Assembly: GCF_039536245.1 (NCBI RefSeq)
Contig: NZ_BAAAYN010000025.1
Location: forward strand, 30,333 to 86,176
DNA: 55,844 bases
Direction: 5' to 3'
DNA from: Cryptosporangium minutisporangium
GTDB lineage: Bacteria > Actinomycetota > Actinomycetes > Mycobacteriales > Cryptosporangiaceae
Under the pieces are notes generated by a model. It was not told the DNA's origin. It saw only the letters and a program-made list of their open reading frames with translations, and did not search any database. Each line of letters opens with the position of its first letter. The stretch's first letter is position 1. Positions 24,872-32,665 of the stretch are shown here, in pieces. The translations under genes were made by a program, and so were the position numbers.

Positions 24872-24967
24872 CTGCGCGCCCTACTCTTCGCGCGAGCGCT
24901 CATCCGTGTCCCCTACTCTTCGCGCCAGCGCTCATCCGTGTCCCCTACTCTTCGCGCCAGCGCTCAT
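24868..24967 (-). repeat. 32-bp tandem repeat forming three ATGA-linked mini-ORFs
   Basis: A unit of 32 bp repeats about three times between der and the sulfite-oxidase-like gene. Each unit on the minus strand is an ATG-AGC ORF of 11 codons: 24932-24967 and 24900-24935 (both [11 protein letters not shown]) and 24868-24903 (MSARAKSRARR). Der's TGA overlaps the first ATG as ATGA, each mini-ORF stop overlaps the next start the same way, and the last stop overlaps the ATG of the oxidoreductase gene. The first two peptides are identical and the third is diverged. Whether the peptides are made is unknown. Confidence 0.85.
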
Positions 24968-26388
24968 CGACGCCGTCGCTTTTCCTTGATCCGCACCGAG
25001 ATCTGGATCGGCGTGCCGACGAAGCCGAAGTCCTCGCGCAGCCGACGCTCGATGTACCGCGTGTAGGCCACGTCGACGGGGCCGGTGGTGAACAGCACGA
25101 ACCGGGGCGGCTTGTTGCCGGCCTGGGTCGCGAACAGGATACGCGTCTGCTTGCCACCCCGGACCGGGTGCGGATGCGCGGCGACCAGCTCACCGAGCCA
25201 GGAGTTGAGCCGGCCGGTCGGGATGCGCTGCTCCCAGCCCTCCAGCGCGGTGCGCAGCGCCGGGGCGAGCTTGTCCACCGCCCGCCTGGTCCGCGCGGAG
25301 ACGTTCACCCGCGGCGCCCAGCGCACCCGCTGCAGGTCCCGATCGATCTCGCGCTCCAGCAGCTCGCGGCGGTCCTCGTCGAGCAGGTCCCACTTGTTGA
25401 ACGCGAGCACGAGCGCGCGGCCGGACTCGATCACGCTCGTGACGACGCGCTGGTCCTGCTCGCTCAGCGTCTCGCTGGCGTCGAGCAGGACGACCGCGAC
25501 CTCGGCGGCCTCGATCGCCGCCGCCGTCCGCAGGCTCGCGTAGTACTCGGCGCCGCTGGCGAACGAGACCTTCTTCCGCAGGCCCGCGGTGTCGACGAAA
25601 CGCCACACCTCGTCCCCGAGCTCCACCAGGCTGTCGACCGGGTCGACGGTGGTGCCCGCGACCGAGTCGACGACCGCGCGGTCCTCCTTGGACACGGCGT
25701 TGAGCAGGCTGGACTTGCCGACGTTGGGCCGGCCGACCAGCGCGACGCGGCGCGGACCGCCGGTACCGAAGCGGCCCTCGAGCGGCGCCTCCGGCAGCAC
25801 GTCCAGCACCTTGTCGAGCAGGTCGCCGGACCCGCGGCCGTGCAGGGCCGAGACCGGCCACGGCTCGCCGAGGCCCAGTCGCCACAGCTCGGCGACGTCG
25901 GCCTCGCCTTTCGTGTCGTCCACCTTGTTCGCGGCCAGGACGACCGGCTTGCCGCCGCGCTGCAGGACACGGGCCACGGCCAGGTCGGTCTCGGTGATGC
26001 CGACCCGGGCGTCGACGACCAGCAGGACGGCGTCCGCGACGCTCATCGCGTACCGCGCCTGAGCGGCGATCGCGGCGGCGCGGCCCTGGGCGTCGGGTTC
26101 CCAGCCGCCGGTGTCGACGAGCGTGAAGCGACGGCCGTTCCAGACCGCGTCGTAGGCCACCCGGTCCCTGGTGACTCCCGGAACGTCCTGCACGACCGCC
26201 TCGCGGCGGCCGAGGATGCGGTTGACGAGCGTCGATTTGCCGACGTTGGGCCGGCCGACGACCGCCAGCACGGGCAGCGAACCAGGGGCCTCGTCGCCCT
26301 CGTCGCCGCCCTCGTCCCCTTCGAGCGCCGCCAGCTCGGCGTCCGAGATCTCGTACTCGTCAGCCAGCTGGGTCCAGTTGTCGCTCAT
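24964..26388 (-). CDS. der: GTPase Der (EngA), 50S ribosome assembly factor
   Basis: 474 residues with two G domains in tandem and a C-terminal KH-like domain. The first P-loop GRPNVGKS is at ~45-52, with DTGGWE (G3) and NKVD (G4). The second GRPNVGKS is near 219, with DTAGLRKK and NKWD. Double-domain architecture is unique to Der, which guides late 50S subunit maturation and is normally essential. The C-terminus is Lys/Arg-rich (RIKEKRRRR). Its first eight codons (MSDNWTQL) recur at the head of each upstream 98-bp repeat, and its start and stop are both ATGA-overlapped by repeat mini-ORFs. It lies downstream of cmk, its usual neighbour in Actinomycetes. Confidence 0.97.
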   Translation of the reverse strand: MSDNWTQLADEYEISDAELAALEGDEGGDEGDEAPGSLPVLAVVGRPNVGKSTLVNRILGRREAVVQDVPGVTRDRVAYDAVWNGRRFTLVDTGGWEPDAQGRAAAIAAQARYAMSVADAVLLVVDARVGITETDLAVARVLQRGGKPVVLAANKVDDTKGEADVAELWRLGLGEPWPVSALHGRGSGDLLDKVLDVLPEAPLEGRFGTGGPRRVALVGRPNVGKSSLLNAVSKEDRAVVDSVAGTTVDPVDSLVELGDEVWRFVDTAGLRKKVSFASGAEYYASLRTAAAIEAAEVAVVLLDASETLSEQDQRVVTSVIESGRALVLAFNKWDLLDEDRRELLEREIDRDLQRVRWAPRVNVSARTRRAVDKLAPALRTALEGWEQRIPTGRLNSWLGELVAAHPHPVRGGKQTRILFATQAGNKPPRFVLFTTGPVDVAYTRYIERRLREDFGFVGTPIQISVRIKEKRRRR

Positions 26389-26857
26389 CGCGCGGAAGCT
26401 CCATCAGTTCGATTCACGACGCGCGGCCCGGCGTCCGAGATCTCGGCCCTGCAGCCCAGGGCAAGCTGGGTCCAGTTGTCGCTCATCGCGCGGAAGCTCC
26501 ATCAGTTCGATTCACGACGCGCGGCCCGGCGTCCGAGATCTCGGCCCTGCAGCCCAGGGCAAGCTGGGTCCAGTTGTCGCTCATCGCGCGGAAGCTCCAT
26601 CAGTTCGATTCACGACGCGCGGCCCGGCGTCCGAGATCTCGGCCCTGCAGCCCAGGGCAAGCTGGGTCCAGTTGTCGCTCATCGCGCGGAAGCTCCATCA
26701 GTTCGATTCACGACGCGCGGCCCGGCGTCCGAGATCTCGGCCCTGCAGCCCAGGGCAAGCTGGGTCCAGTTGTCGCTCATCGCGCGGAAGCTCCATCAGT
26801 TCGATTCACGACGCGCGCCCCGGTGTCCGGGGTCGGCTGCGTCCAGGTCACGCTCAT
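26343..26857 (-). repeat. 98-bp tandem repeat forming five ATGA-linked mini-ORFs between cmk and der
   Basis: Four apparently identical 98-bp units plus one diverged 77-bp unit. On the minus strand they form mini-ORFs at 26777-26857 (26 codons, diverged, MSVTWTQPTPDTG start), then 26679-26780, 26581-26682, 26483-26584 and 26385-26486 (33 codons each, [12 protein letters not shown] start, [11 protein letters not shown] end). The cmk stop overlaps the first ATG, each stop overlaps the next start, and the last overlaps der's ATG, always as ATGA. The unit copies the der 5' end (ATGAGCGACAACTGGACC plus GAGATCTCGGACGCC) with a small GCCCTG-GGCTG-CAGGGC hairpin in the middle. GGAG lies about 10 nt before each ATG. 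Confidence 0.92.
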
Positions 26858-27600
26858 CGCGCGCGGGCTCCCGCGGTCCGGTCAGCCCTGGTCTTGCGGG
26901 TCTCCGCGACGACGTCGAGGACGGCGTCCACGACCTGGTCGAACGTCAGCGCGGACGTGTCGATCTCGACGACCCCGTCCGCGGCGACCAGGAAGTCGAC
27001 CACGGTGGAGTCCCGAGCGTCCCGGGTCACGACCTGGGCGTGGGTGGCGGCGAGCGCCGCGGCGTCGTCGGTGCCGTGCAACTCGCGGGCGCGGCGCGCG
27101 ATCCGCGCGCTCTCGTCGGCGGTGAGCAGCAGCCGTACCTCGGCCTCGGGCGCGACCACCGTGGTGATGTCGCGGCCCTCGGCGACCACGCCGGTGCCCT
27201 TCTCCTCGGCCAGGATGGCCTGCTGCCGGGCGATCAGGTCGGCCCGGACGTCGAGGTTCGTCGCCACTGCGCTGACCGACTCGGAGATCCGCGACTGCCG
27301 GATCGCTCCGGTGACGTCGACGCCGTCGACCGCGATGCCCGGCGCACCGGGGTCGGTCGCGATGTCGAGCACCAGCGCGCGGCAGAGCGCCGCGACCGCC
27401 GGCCGGTCGGTGAGGTCGACGCCGCGGTCGAGCGCGGCCCAGGTCACGGCGCGGTACATCGCACCGGTGTCGAGGTAGCGCAGACCGAGGTGGCGAGCGA
27501 CGGCACGGCAGACGCTGGATTTACCCGACCCGGAGGGGCCGTCGACGGCGATGACGCCCCGGAATCCCGCCCCCGGCTGCGCCGCCTCGGGTGTGCTCAA
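26854..27600 (-). CDS. cmk: Cytidylate kinase
   Basis: 248 residues from TTG at 27600. The P-loop GPSGSGKS is at the N-terminus, followed by LDTGAMYRAVTWAALDRG (CMP-binding), AEGRDITTVVAPEAEVRLLLTAD and the lid RARELHG. It phosphorylates CMP/dCMP for nucleotide supply. TTG is chosen because AGGAGGT lies six bases before it; ATG at 27624 has no ribosome site. The C-terminus is Arg-rich (KTRADRTAGARAR) and its TGA overlaps the ATG of the first repeat mini-ORF. It heads the cmk-repeat-der-repeat-oxidoreductase transcription unit. Confidence 0.93.
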   Translation of the reverse strand: MSTPEAAQPGAGFRGVIAVDGPSGSGKSSVCRAVARHLGLRYLDTGAMYRAVTWAALDRGVDLTDRPAVAALCRALVLDIATDPGAPGIAVDGVDVTGAIRQSRISESVSAVATNLDVRADLIARQQAILAEEKGTGVVAEGRDITTVVAPEAEVRLLLTADESARIARRARELHGTDDAAALAATHAQVVTRDARDSTVVDFLVAADGVVEIDTSALTFDQVVDAVLDVVAETRKTRADRTAGARAR

Positions 27601-27760
27601 CGCCTGACCTCCTCGTAACGCCATGAATGAGCGGTGGCGTAGATCGGTACAGCCGTCGACGCCCCTCCTATCATGCCCGCTCGTCCACGTTCCCGGAGAA
27701 TCGGTTCTCGCGGCAGGGAAAGGCTGGGGATTGCTGGAGATCACTGGAAGCAGCTACGGT

Positions 27761-28564
27761 GTGCGCGTGGTCGAGTCCGCCGAGGCGCTGGAGCGTCGCA
27801 TCGACGAGCTGCGCGCGGACGTACGCCGCGCGGTGATGCGCGGCGACCGGATGGCCGCCCGGGCCCTGCGCGCCGAGCTGCGCTCCGCCGAGGCCGCCTG
27901 GGACGACGCTCTCTCCGCGCTGGAAGACGCCGCCCCACCCGCCGAACCGACCCCGATCCGGGTGCCGAGCCCGCTGCTGCCGCTCCGCGAACAGGTGCAC
28001 CAGGCGCTGACGCTGCTCGGCGCACCGGCCGCGCCCCGCCTCGTCGTCGCCGTCCACCAGGCGTTCTCCGGCGCGCAGATCCCCTCGGCCCGCCTGACCA
28101 GCCTGCGCCGCGACGAGGAGCGCTCGTACCGGGCGGCTCCGCACGCCCGCCCCTACTACCTCTGCGCGGCGCTCACCGCCGACCTGCTCGCCCCCGCCCG
28201 CGGCCTGCTCGCGGTCTCCACCTGGCCGCTGCCCACCCGGATCGTCGGCCCGCTCAGCCCGCGGGTGGACTTCCTGACCGGTGCCGCGCGCCTCGCCGAG
28301 CAGTTGCAGCGGATGGCCGACCCCGGACCCGCCGCGACGCGTCTGCTCTGGCGGTTCGCGACCAGCATTCCCGGCGCAACGGCCCGGCCCGACGCGATGA
28401 CGCCGGAGGCCGTCGCCGCGGCCGCGCTCGCCGAACTCGCGATCCACCAGGACGCCGACCGCGCTCACCGGGAGGCCAGCGCGGCGCGGGCCAGATCACA
28501 GCTCGACGACGCCCAGCAACTGTTCGGCAGCCGATTGCGCACGATCAGCGACACCGGCAGCTGA
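27761..28564 (+). CDS. Putative winged-helix-like protein with N-terminal coiled coil
   Basis: About 267 residues. The first ~60 (ESAEALERRIDELRADVRRAV, then RALRAELRSAEAAWDDAL) form an Arg/Glu-rich helix, probably a coiled coil. LLPLREQVHQALTLLGAPAAP, then RLTSLRRDEERSY and RPYYLCAALT, look like a helix-turn-helix/winged-helix core. A helical C-terminus follows. The frame is open up to 27626. GTG at 27761 with GGAAG upstream seems the best start. It is 49 nt upstream of the nuclease-helicase genes on the same strand, so it may be their regulator or a DNA-binding subunit. The family was not recognised. Confidence 0.6.
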   Translation: MRVVESAEALERRIDELRADVRRAVMRGDRMAARALRAELRSAEAAWDDALSALEDAAPPAEPTPIRVPSPLLPLREQVHQALTLLGAPAAPRLVVAVHQAFSGAQIPSARLTSLRRDEERSYRAAPHARPYYLCAALTADLLAPARGLLAVSTWPLPTRIVGPLSPRVDFLTGAARLAEQLQRMADPGPAATRLLWRFATSIPGATARPDAMTPEAVAAAALAELAIHQDADRAHREASAARARSQLDDAQQLFGSRLRTISDTGS

Positions 28565-28613
28565 TCTTCTGACCGTTCTCTCCCGCGCTTCCCCGCGAAG
28601 GATCGTCGTTTCC

Positions 28614-29813
28614 GTGAACACCTCCCCGCAGCACCCGACCGACCCGCGACTCGACCGGCTCCGCGGCGCCGCGGCTCCCCGGCGGCACAACGCCCGCACG
28701 ATCGCGGCGCTGACCACGAACCCGGGCTGTGCCCGCCGGGCGGTGCTGGACACCGCGGGCGTCGACAAGGACGCGCTCGCCCGGCACGTCGGTTTCCCGG
28801 CGCCGTTCGGGCAGTCCCAGTTCGCGATCACCCGCGGCAACGCGTTCGAAGCGCAGCTCAAAGCCGACGGGTGCGCCGAACTGCTGCAGTTGCTCCGGGA
28901 GACGCTCGGCCTCGACCTCGCCGAGGCCGCCTACACCGACCTGGAGGACGTCGGCGGCGTCGACACGCAGGAGGTACGGCACCGGCACTCCGTGCAGAAG
29001 CTGACGCATGCCGCGGACGACTCCGGCACGCTCTTCGACCACCCGCTGCTGCGGCTGCCGGTCGCCGGTGAACACGTGTACCTGGAGCCGGACCTGGTCG
29101 CGTTCGCGCACGAGGGCGTCTTCCACGTCGTCGAGATCAAGTCGTTCGCGGTGATCGACGGGCAGGCCGACCCGGACAAGGTCGCGGCGGCGGCGATCCA
29201 GTCCGCGGTCTACGTGCTGGCGTTGCGGCGGCTGCTCGGCCGGGACGACGTGGTCTCGCCCGACGTCGTGCTGGTCTGCCCGGCCGACTTCTCCAATCGG
29301 CCGGTCGCCACGAAGGTCGACGTCCGCAAGCAGCTGATCATCCTGGAGCACCAGCTGCGCCGGCTCACCCGGGTCGAGGCGCTGCTCGACCTGCTGCCGC
29401 CCGGCCTCACCCTCGACCTGGAACCGGACGAGCGCGGTCACCCGACCCGGTCGACCGCCGAGCTGACCGCGGCGCTCGGCACGCTGGACGCCCGGTACGC
29501 GCCCGGCTGTCTCTCCAGCTGCGAGCTCGGGTTTTTCTGCCGGGACGAGGCGGGTGGCCGCACCGACGCGCTCGGGACCAGCGTCCGGGAACAGCTCGGG
29601 GGCGTCGAGACGGTCGCGGAGGCGCTGGCGATCGCGGACGGCACCTGGGACGTCCCGGACGAGCAGGCAGAGGCGGCCGCCCGGCTGCGGGCATCCGCCC
29701 CGGTCTACGCGGACGCGCTGACCGGCCGCGCTCCGGCTCCGACCGCCGTGCCCGCGCTCTCCGTCGTCCCCGCCCTCCCACCGGCGGCACCGCTGCCGGT
29801 CGTCGCACCGTGA
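28614..29813 (+). CDS. Cas4/RecB-type PD-(D/E)XK nuclease with Fe-S cysteines
   Basis: 399 residues from GTG. Nuclease motifs are in order: RGNAFE (74-79), Asp160 in LEPDL, Glu174-x-Lys176 in VVEIKS and Q-x-x-x-Y (196-200). One Cys near the N-terminus (Cys39) and three near the C-terminus (Cys299, Cys303, Cys309 in GCLSSCELGFFC) match the four-Cys iron-sulfur clamp of Cas4, AddB and Dna2-type nucleases. A Pro/Ala-rich tail follows. It lacks a helicase domain, which is supplied by a separate gene two positions downstream. Its TGA overlaps the next start as GTGA. No CRISPR array or cas1/cas2 is nearby, so a repair or defence role is more likely than adaptation. Confidence 0.75.
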   Translation: MNTSPQHPTDPRLDRLRGAAAPRRHNARTIAALTTNPGCARRAVLDTAGVDKDALARHVGFPAPFGQSQFAITRGNAFEAQLKADGCAELLQLLRETLGLDLAEAAYTDLEDVGGVDTQEVRHRHSVQKLTHAADDSGTLFDHPLLRLPVAGEHVYLEPDLVAFAHEGVFHVVEIKSFAVIDGQADPDKVAAAAIQSAVYVLALRRLLGRDDVVSPDVVLVCPADFSNRPVATKVDVRKQLIILEHQLRRLTRVEALLDLLPPGLTLDLEPDERGHPTRSTAELTAALGTLDARYAPGCLSSCELGFFCRDEAGGRTDALGTSVREQLGGVETVAEALAIADGTWDVPDEQAEAAARLRASAPVYADALTGRAPAPTAVPALSVVPALPPAAPLPVVAP

Positions 29814-31279
29814 TCGGCGCCTACGCCAAGGCCAGAGCGGTCGACGCCGGCGTCGCGCAGCCGATCGCGACCGTGGCGCACCTGCACGTCTCCGACCGGC
29901 CGCTGGTCTTCGTGCCGCTGGCGCTGGCCGGCGAGGCCAACGCCCCGCTGGCCGCCCTCGTCGGCACGGCGCCCGACGCGCCGACGCTGCTCGTCGTCGC
30001 GCAGCCGCGCGACCGCGCGCTGCGGTTCGGGTTCGCCGCCGACCTGGCCCGCATCGTGCTCGACTACCTGGCGACGTTCCCGGTCGAACCGGCGCCGGAC
30101 GAGGAGAGCGCGCCGAGCGCCGAGGACGGACCGCAACTGCTGGTCCCGAACCGCGCCGGGCTCGGGTTCGTCCAGCTGCTCGGCCGCTCGACCCGGTTCC
30201 GCCGCCCCGACGGCCCCTACCCGGTCGCGCCGTCGGTTCCGGTGCTCGGCCGGTGGCTGACCTGGTTCACCGAGCGCGCCGAGCAACCCGGGTCGTCCAC
30301 CGCGCTCGCCGCCACCGAGGCGCTGGCGCTGCACTGGGCGACCGGGCAGAGCGCGTTCGAGGACAACAACCTGGCCGCGCTGCTCGGCTGGATCGAGCCG
30401 CCGCCCGGGCTGACCGGCGCGCAGGCGGCCCGGGAGGCCGAGGACCCGCTGCGCTGGCCACCGGCGGGGCCCGCGACCGACCCGCTCTTCGACAACGAGG
30501 TGCTCGGGCCCGCGATCCGCGCGTACAGCGACGCCGCGCCGGGCTCGGCCGCCCAGCGCCGCGCGGTCACCGTGCTCGAGCAGGTGCTGGGCTCCCAGCT
30601 CGAACCCACCTGGCGGCTGATGTGGCGGACGCTCGACCGGCTCGCCACGCTGCCCCCAGGTGCCTCGGTGGCCGGCCGGTGGGCGGACGACTGCACGGCG
30701 TACGCCCGCTACTCCCAGTACCTGGCCGACGACGGCCGGCCGCAGGCGCGACGTGACGGCGCGGTCGCCGCGGCCCGTCGGCTGGCCCAGCTGGAGCGGG
30801 CGCAGGCCACCTACGACGCGGCACGCTCGTTCGACGACCCGCTCGTGATGGCCGAGTACCGGGTGACCGGAGAGGCGTTCGCCGGCACGGTCGTCGCGGT
30901 GGACGCCACCCGGCGGGTGACCAACAGCAAGGGAAACCTGGTGACCCGGCCGCTGGTCACCGTGCACACCGACGACCCGGTGCACCTGGCGGTCGGCACG
31001 ACGCTCGCCGCCCCGACCCGGCCGAAGCAGAGCGGCACCGTGCTCGACGTCGCAGGCGACCTGGTCACCGTCGAGCTCGACAAGGGCTTCGGCCGCGCGA
31101 AGACGCCACTGCCCGGCGTGCTTCCCGAGCCCGGCGAGGTGCTCACGTACAGCAGCGTGCTCGCGTCCGCGATCCGCGGACCCGCCCTGCCCGCCGCGGA
31201 CGAGACACCGTGGACCCACGGCGGACCACCGCAGCCCTACGTGCCGACCGACGACGACGCCGGGGAGATCTGGGAGTGA
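29810..31279 (+). CDS. Unknown protein of the nuclease-helicase operon
   Basis: 489 residues from a GTG that overlaps the nuclease stop. The N-terminal half (IATVAHLHVSDRPLVFVPLALAGE, then TLLVVAQPRDRALRFGFAADL) is alpha/beta. The middle is helical with many Trp and Arg residues. The C-terminal ~130 residues (EAFAGTVVAVDATRRV, PLVTVHTDDPVHLAVG, GTVLDVAGDLVTVELDKGF) form a run of short strands like an OB/SH3 barrel. Barrel domains of this kind are inserted in domain 1B of Upf1/Dna2-type helicases, so this protein may complete the adjacent helicase in trans. That is inference. No catalytic motif was seen. Confidence 0.65.
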   Translation: MIGAYAKARAVDAGVAQPIATVAHLHVSDRPLVFVPLALAGEANAPLAALVGTAPDAPTLLVVAQPRDRALRFGFAADLARIVLDYLATFPVEPAPDEESAPSAEDGPQLLVPNRAGLGFVQLLGRSTRFRRPDGPYPVAPSVPVLGRWLTWFTERAEQPGSSTALAATEALALHWATGQSAFEDNNLAALLGWIEPPPGLTGAQAAREAEDPLRWPPAGPATDPLFDNEVLGPAIRAYSDAAPGSAAQRRAVTVLEQVLGSQLEPTWRLMWRTLDRLATLPPGASVAGRWADDCTAYARYSQYLADDGRPQARRDGAVAAARRLAQLERAQATYDAARSFDDPLVMAEYRVTGEAFAGTVVAVDATRRVTNSKGNLVTRPLVTVHTDDPVHLAVGTTLAAPTRPKQSGTVLDVAGDLVTVELDKGFGRAKTPLPGVLPEPGEVLTYSSVLASAIRGPALPAADETPWTHGGPPQPYVPTDDDAGEIWE

Positions 31280-32598
31280 CGACGACGTTCGACGCCGCGG
31301 CGGCGGCCAACCAGGTGACCGCGGAGATCCTCGACGACCTGCTCTCCGGCGCACATCGTGGGGTGGTCGTCGACTCACCACCCGGGGCCGGGAAGTCGAC
31401 GCTGGTGGTGCGCGCGGCGGTCGAGCTCGCGATCACCGGGCAGCCGCTGATGATCGTCGCGCAGACCAACGAGCAGGTGGACGACCTGATCGTCCGGCTC
31501 TCCGGCGAGCTCGCGACCCGGCGGCCGGACGCCCGCATCGGCCGGCTGTCCCGGGCCGGGTTCCTGCCCTCGCCGCGGCTGGCGCAGCTGCTGAACGTGA
31601 CCGTCGGCAGCGCGCTCGGCGACCTCGGTGACCCGCTGGTGACGATCGCGACCGCGGCGAAGTGGGCGCACGTGAAAGACCGGGTGTGGCCGTGGGCGAT
31701 CGTCGACGAGGCCTACCAGATGCGCTCGGACGCGCTGCTCACGCTCGCGGCCCGGTTCGAGCGCGCGCTCTTCGTCGGCGACCCCGGGCAGCTCGACCCG
31801 TTCTCCACCGTGGAGAACGACCGCTGGCGTGGCCTGAGCTGGGACCCGATGCAGAGCGCCGTGTCGGTGCTGCTCCGCAACAACCCGGACGTCCCGGTCC
31901 ACCGGCTCCCGGTGTCCTGGCGGCTGCCGCGCACCGCCCAGGACGTCGTGGCCTCGGCGTTCTACCCGTTCACCGGGTTCCGCACCGGCACCGGCCCGGG
32001 CGAGCGGGAACTCGCGTTCAGCACGCCCCGGTTCGGACGCAACGCGCTGGACGGCGTGCTGGCGACCGCCGCCGAGACCGGCTGGGGGCTGCTCGAGCTG
32101 CCGGCCCGGCACACGCTCCGGACGGACGCCGAAGCCGTGCAGGCGGTGGCCGACGTGACCCGGCGGCTCCTGGAGCGCGGCGCCACCGCACGCAACGGCG
32201 ACACCGTGGCGCCGGTCGGCCCGGACCGGATCGCGGTCGGCGCCGCGCACCGCGATCAGGTCGCGGCGATCCGCACCGCGCTGGGTGCGCTGCCGGTCGT
32301 CGTCGACACCGCGAACCGGCTGCAGGGCCGGGAGTACGACGTCACGGTGTTCCTGCACCCGCTCTCCGGGCGCCGGGACGCGACCGCGTTCCACCTGGAG
32401 GCGGGGCGGCTCTGCGTGCTGGCGTCCCGGCACCGGCAGGCGTGTCTCGTGGTGGCGCGGGCCGGGATCTCCGACCTGCTCGACGCCCACCCGTCCAGCG
32501 CCCCGGTGCACCTCGGGGAGCCGGTGAAGTTCCCCGACGGCTGGGCCGCGAACCAGACGATGATGGCCCACCTGGAGTCCCACCGCGTCCAGTACTAG
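31276..32598 (+). CDS. Superfamily 1 (Upf1/Dna2-like) helicase
   Basis: 440 residues from GTG, overlapping the previous stop (GTGA). Motif I is SPPGAGKST (Walker A ~34-42), motif Ia IVAQTNEQVDDL, motif II VDEAYQ (~143-148), motif III FVGDPGQLDPF, motif IV around WRLPRTAQDVV, motif V ANRLQGREYDVTVF and motif VI LASRHRQACLVVA. The Upf1-like LQGREYD in motif V places it near Dna2/Upf1 SF1B enzymes (5'-3'). It is much shorter than Dna2 because the nuclease and the barrel domain are separate proteins encoded upstream. A multi-subunit DNA end-processing machine is the simplest reading. Confidence 0.8.
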   Translation: MTTTFDAAAAANQVTAEILDDLLSGAHRGVVVDSPPGAGKSTLVVRAAVELAITGQPLMIVAQTNEQVDDLIVRLSGELATRRPDARIGRLSRAGFLPSPRLAQLLNVTVGSALGDLGDPLVTIATAAKWAHVKDRVWPWAIVDEAYQMRSDALLTLAARFERALFVGDPGQLDPFSTVENDRWRGLSWDPMQSAVSVLLRNNPDVPVHRLPVSWRLPRTAQDVVASAFYPFTGFRTGTGPGERELAFSTPRFGRNALDGVLATAAETGWGLLELPARHTLRTDAEAVQAVADVTRRLLERGATARNGDTVAPVGPDRIAVGAAHRDQVAAIRTALGALPVVVDTANRLQGREYDVTVFLHPLSGRRDATAFHLEAGRLCVLASRHRQACLVVARAGISDLLDAHPSSAPVHLGEPVKFPDGWAANQTMMAHLESHRVQY

Positions 32599-32608
32599 GC
32601 GGGTCTCG

Positions 32609-32654
32609 ACGCCTGAGTGTGGTGTGGGCGCTTGCCCACACCACACTCAGGCGT
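32609..32654. terminator. Perfect 21-bp hairpin, bidirectional terminator
   Basis: A 21-bp perfect stem (32609-32629 with 32634-32654) closes a GCTT tetraloop, between the stop of the helicase gene (+) and the stop of the arabinofuranosidase gene (-). Position and shape fit a terminator used from both sides. The T-run is short or absent. Confidence 0.75.
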
Positions 32655-32665
32655 GTCTGGGCTTG

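Noticed and set aside
26343-26857. Possible CRISPR array
   Set aside because: The units are contiguous 98-bp copies without unique spacers, and no cas1/cas2 genes are near. The Cas4-like nuclease next door has no adaptation partners.
25168-27618. Plus-strand frames of 816 and 435 codons with repeats such as [14 protein letters not shown]
   Set aside because: They are antisense to der and cmk. The apparent protein repeats come from the 98-bp DNA repeat read in successive frames.
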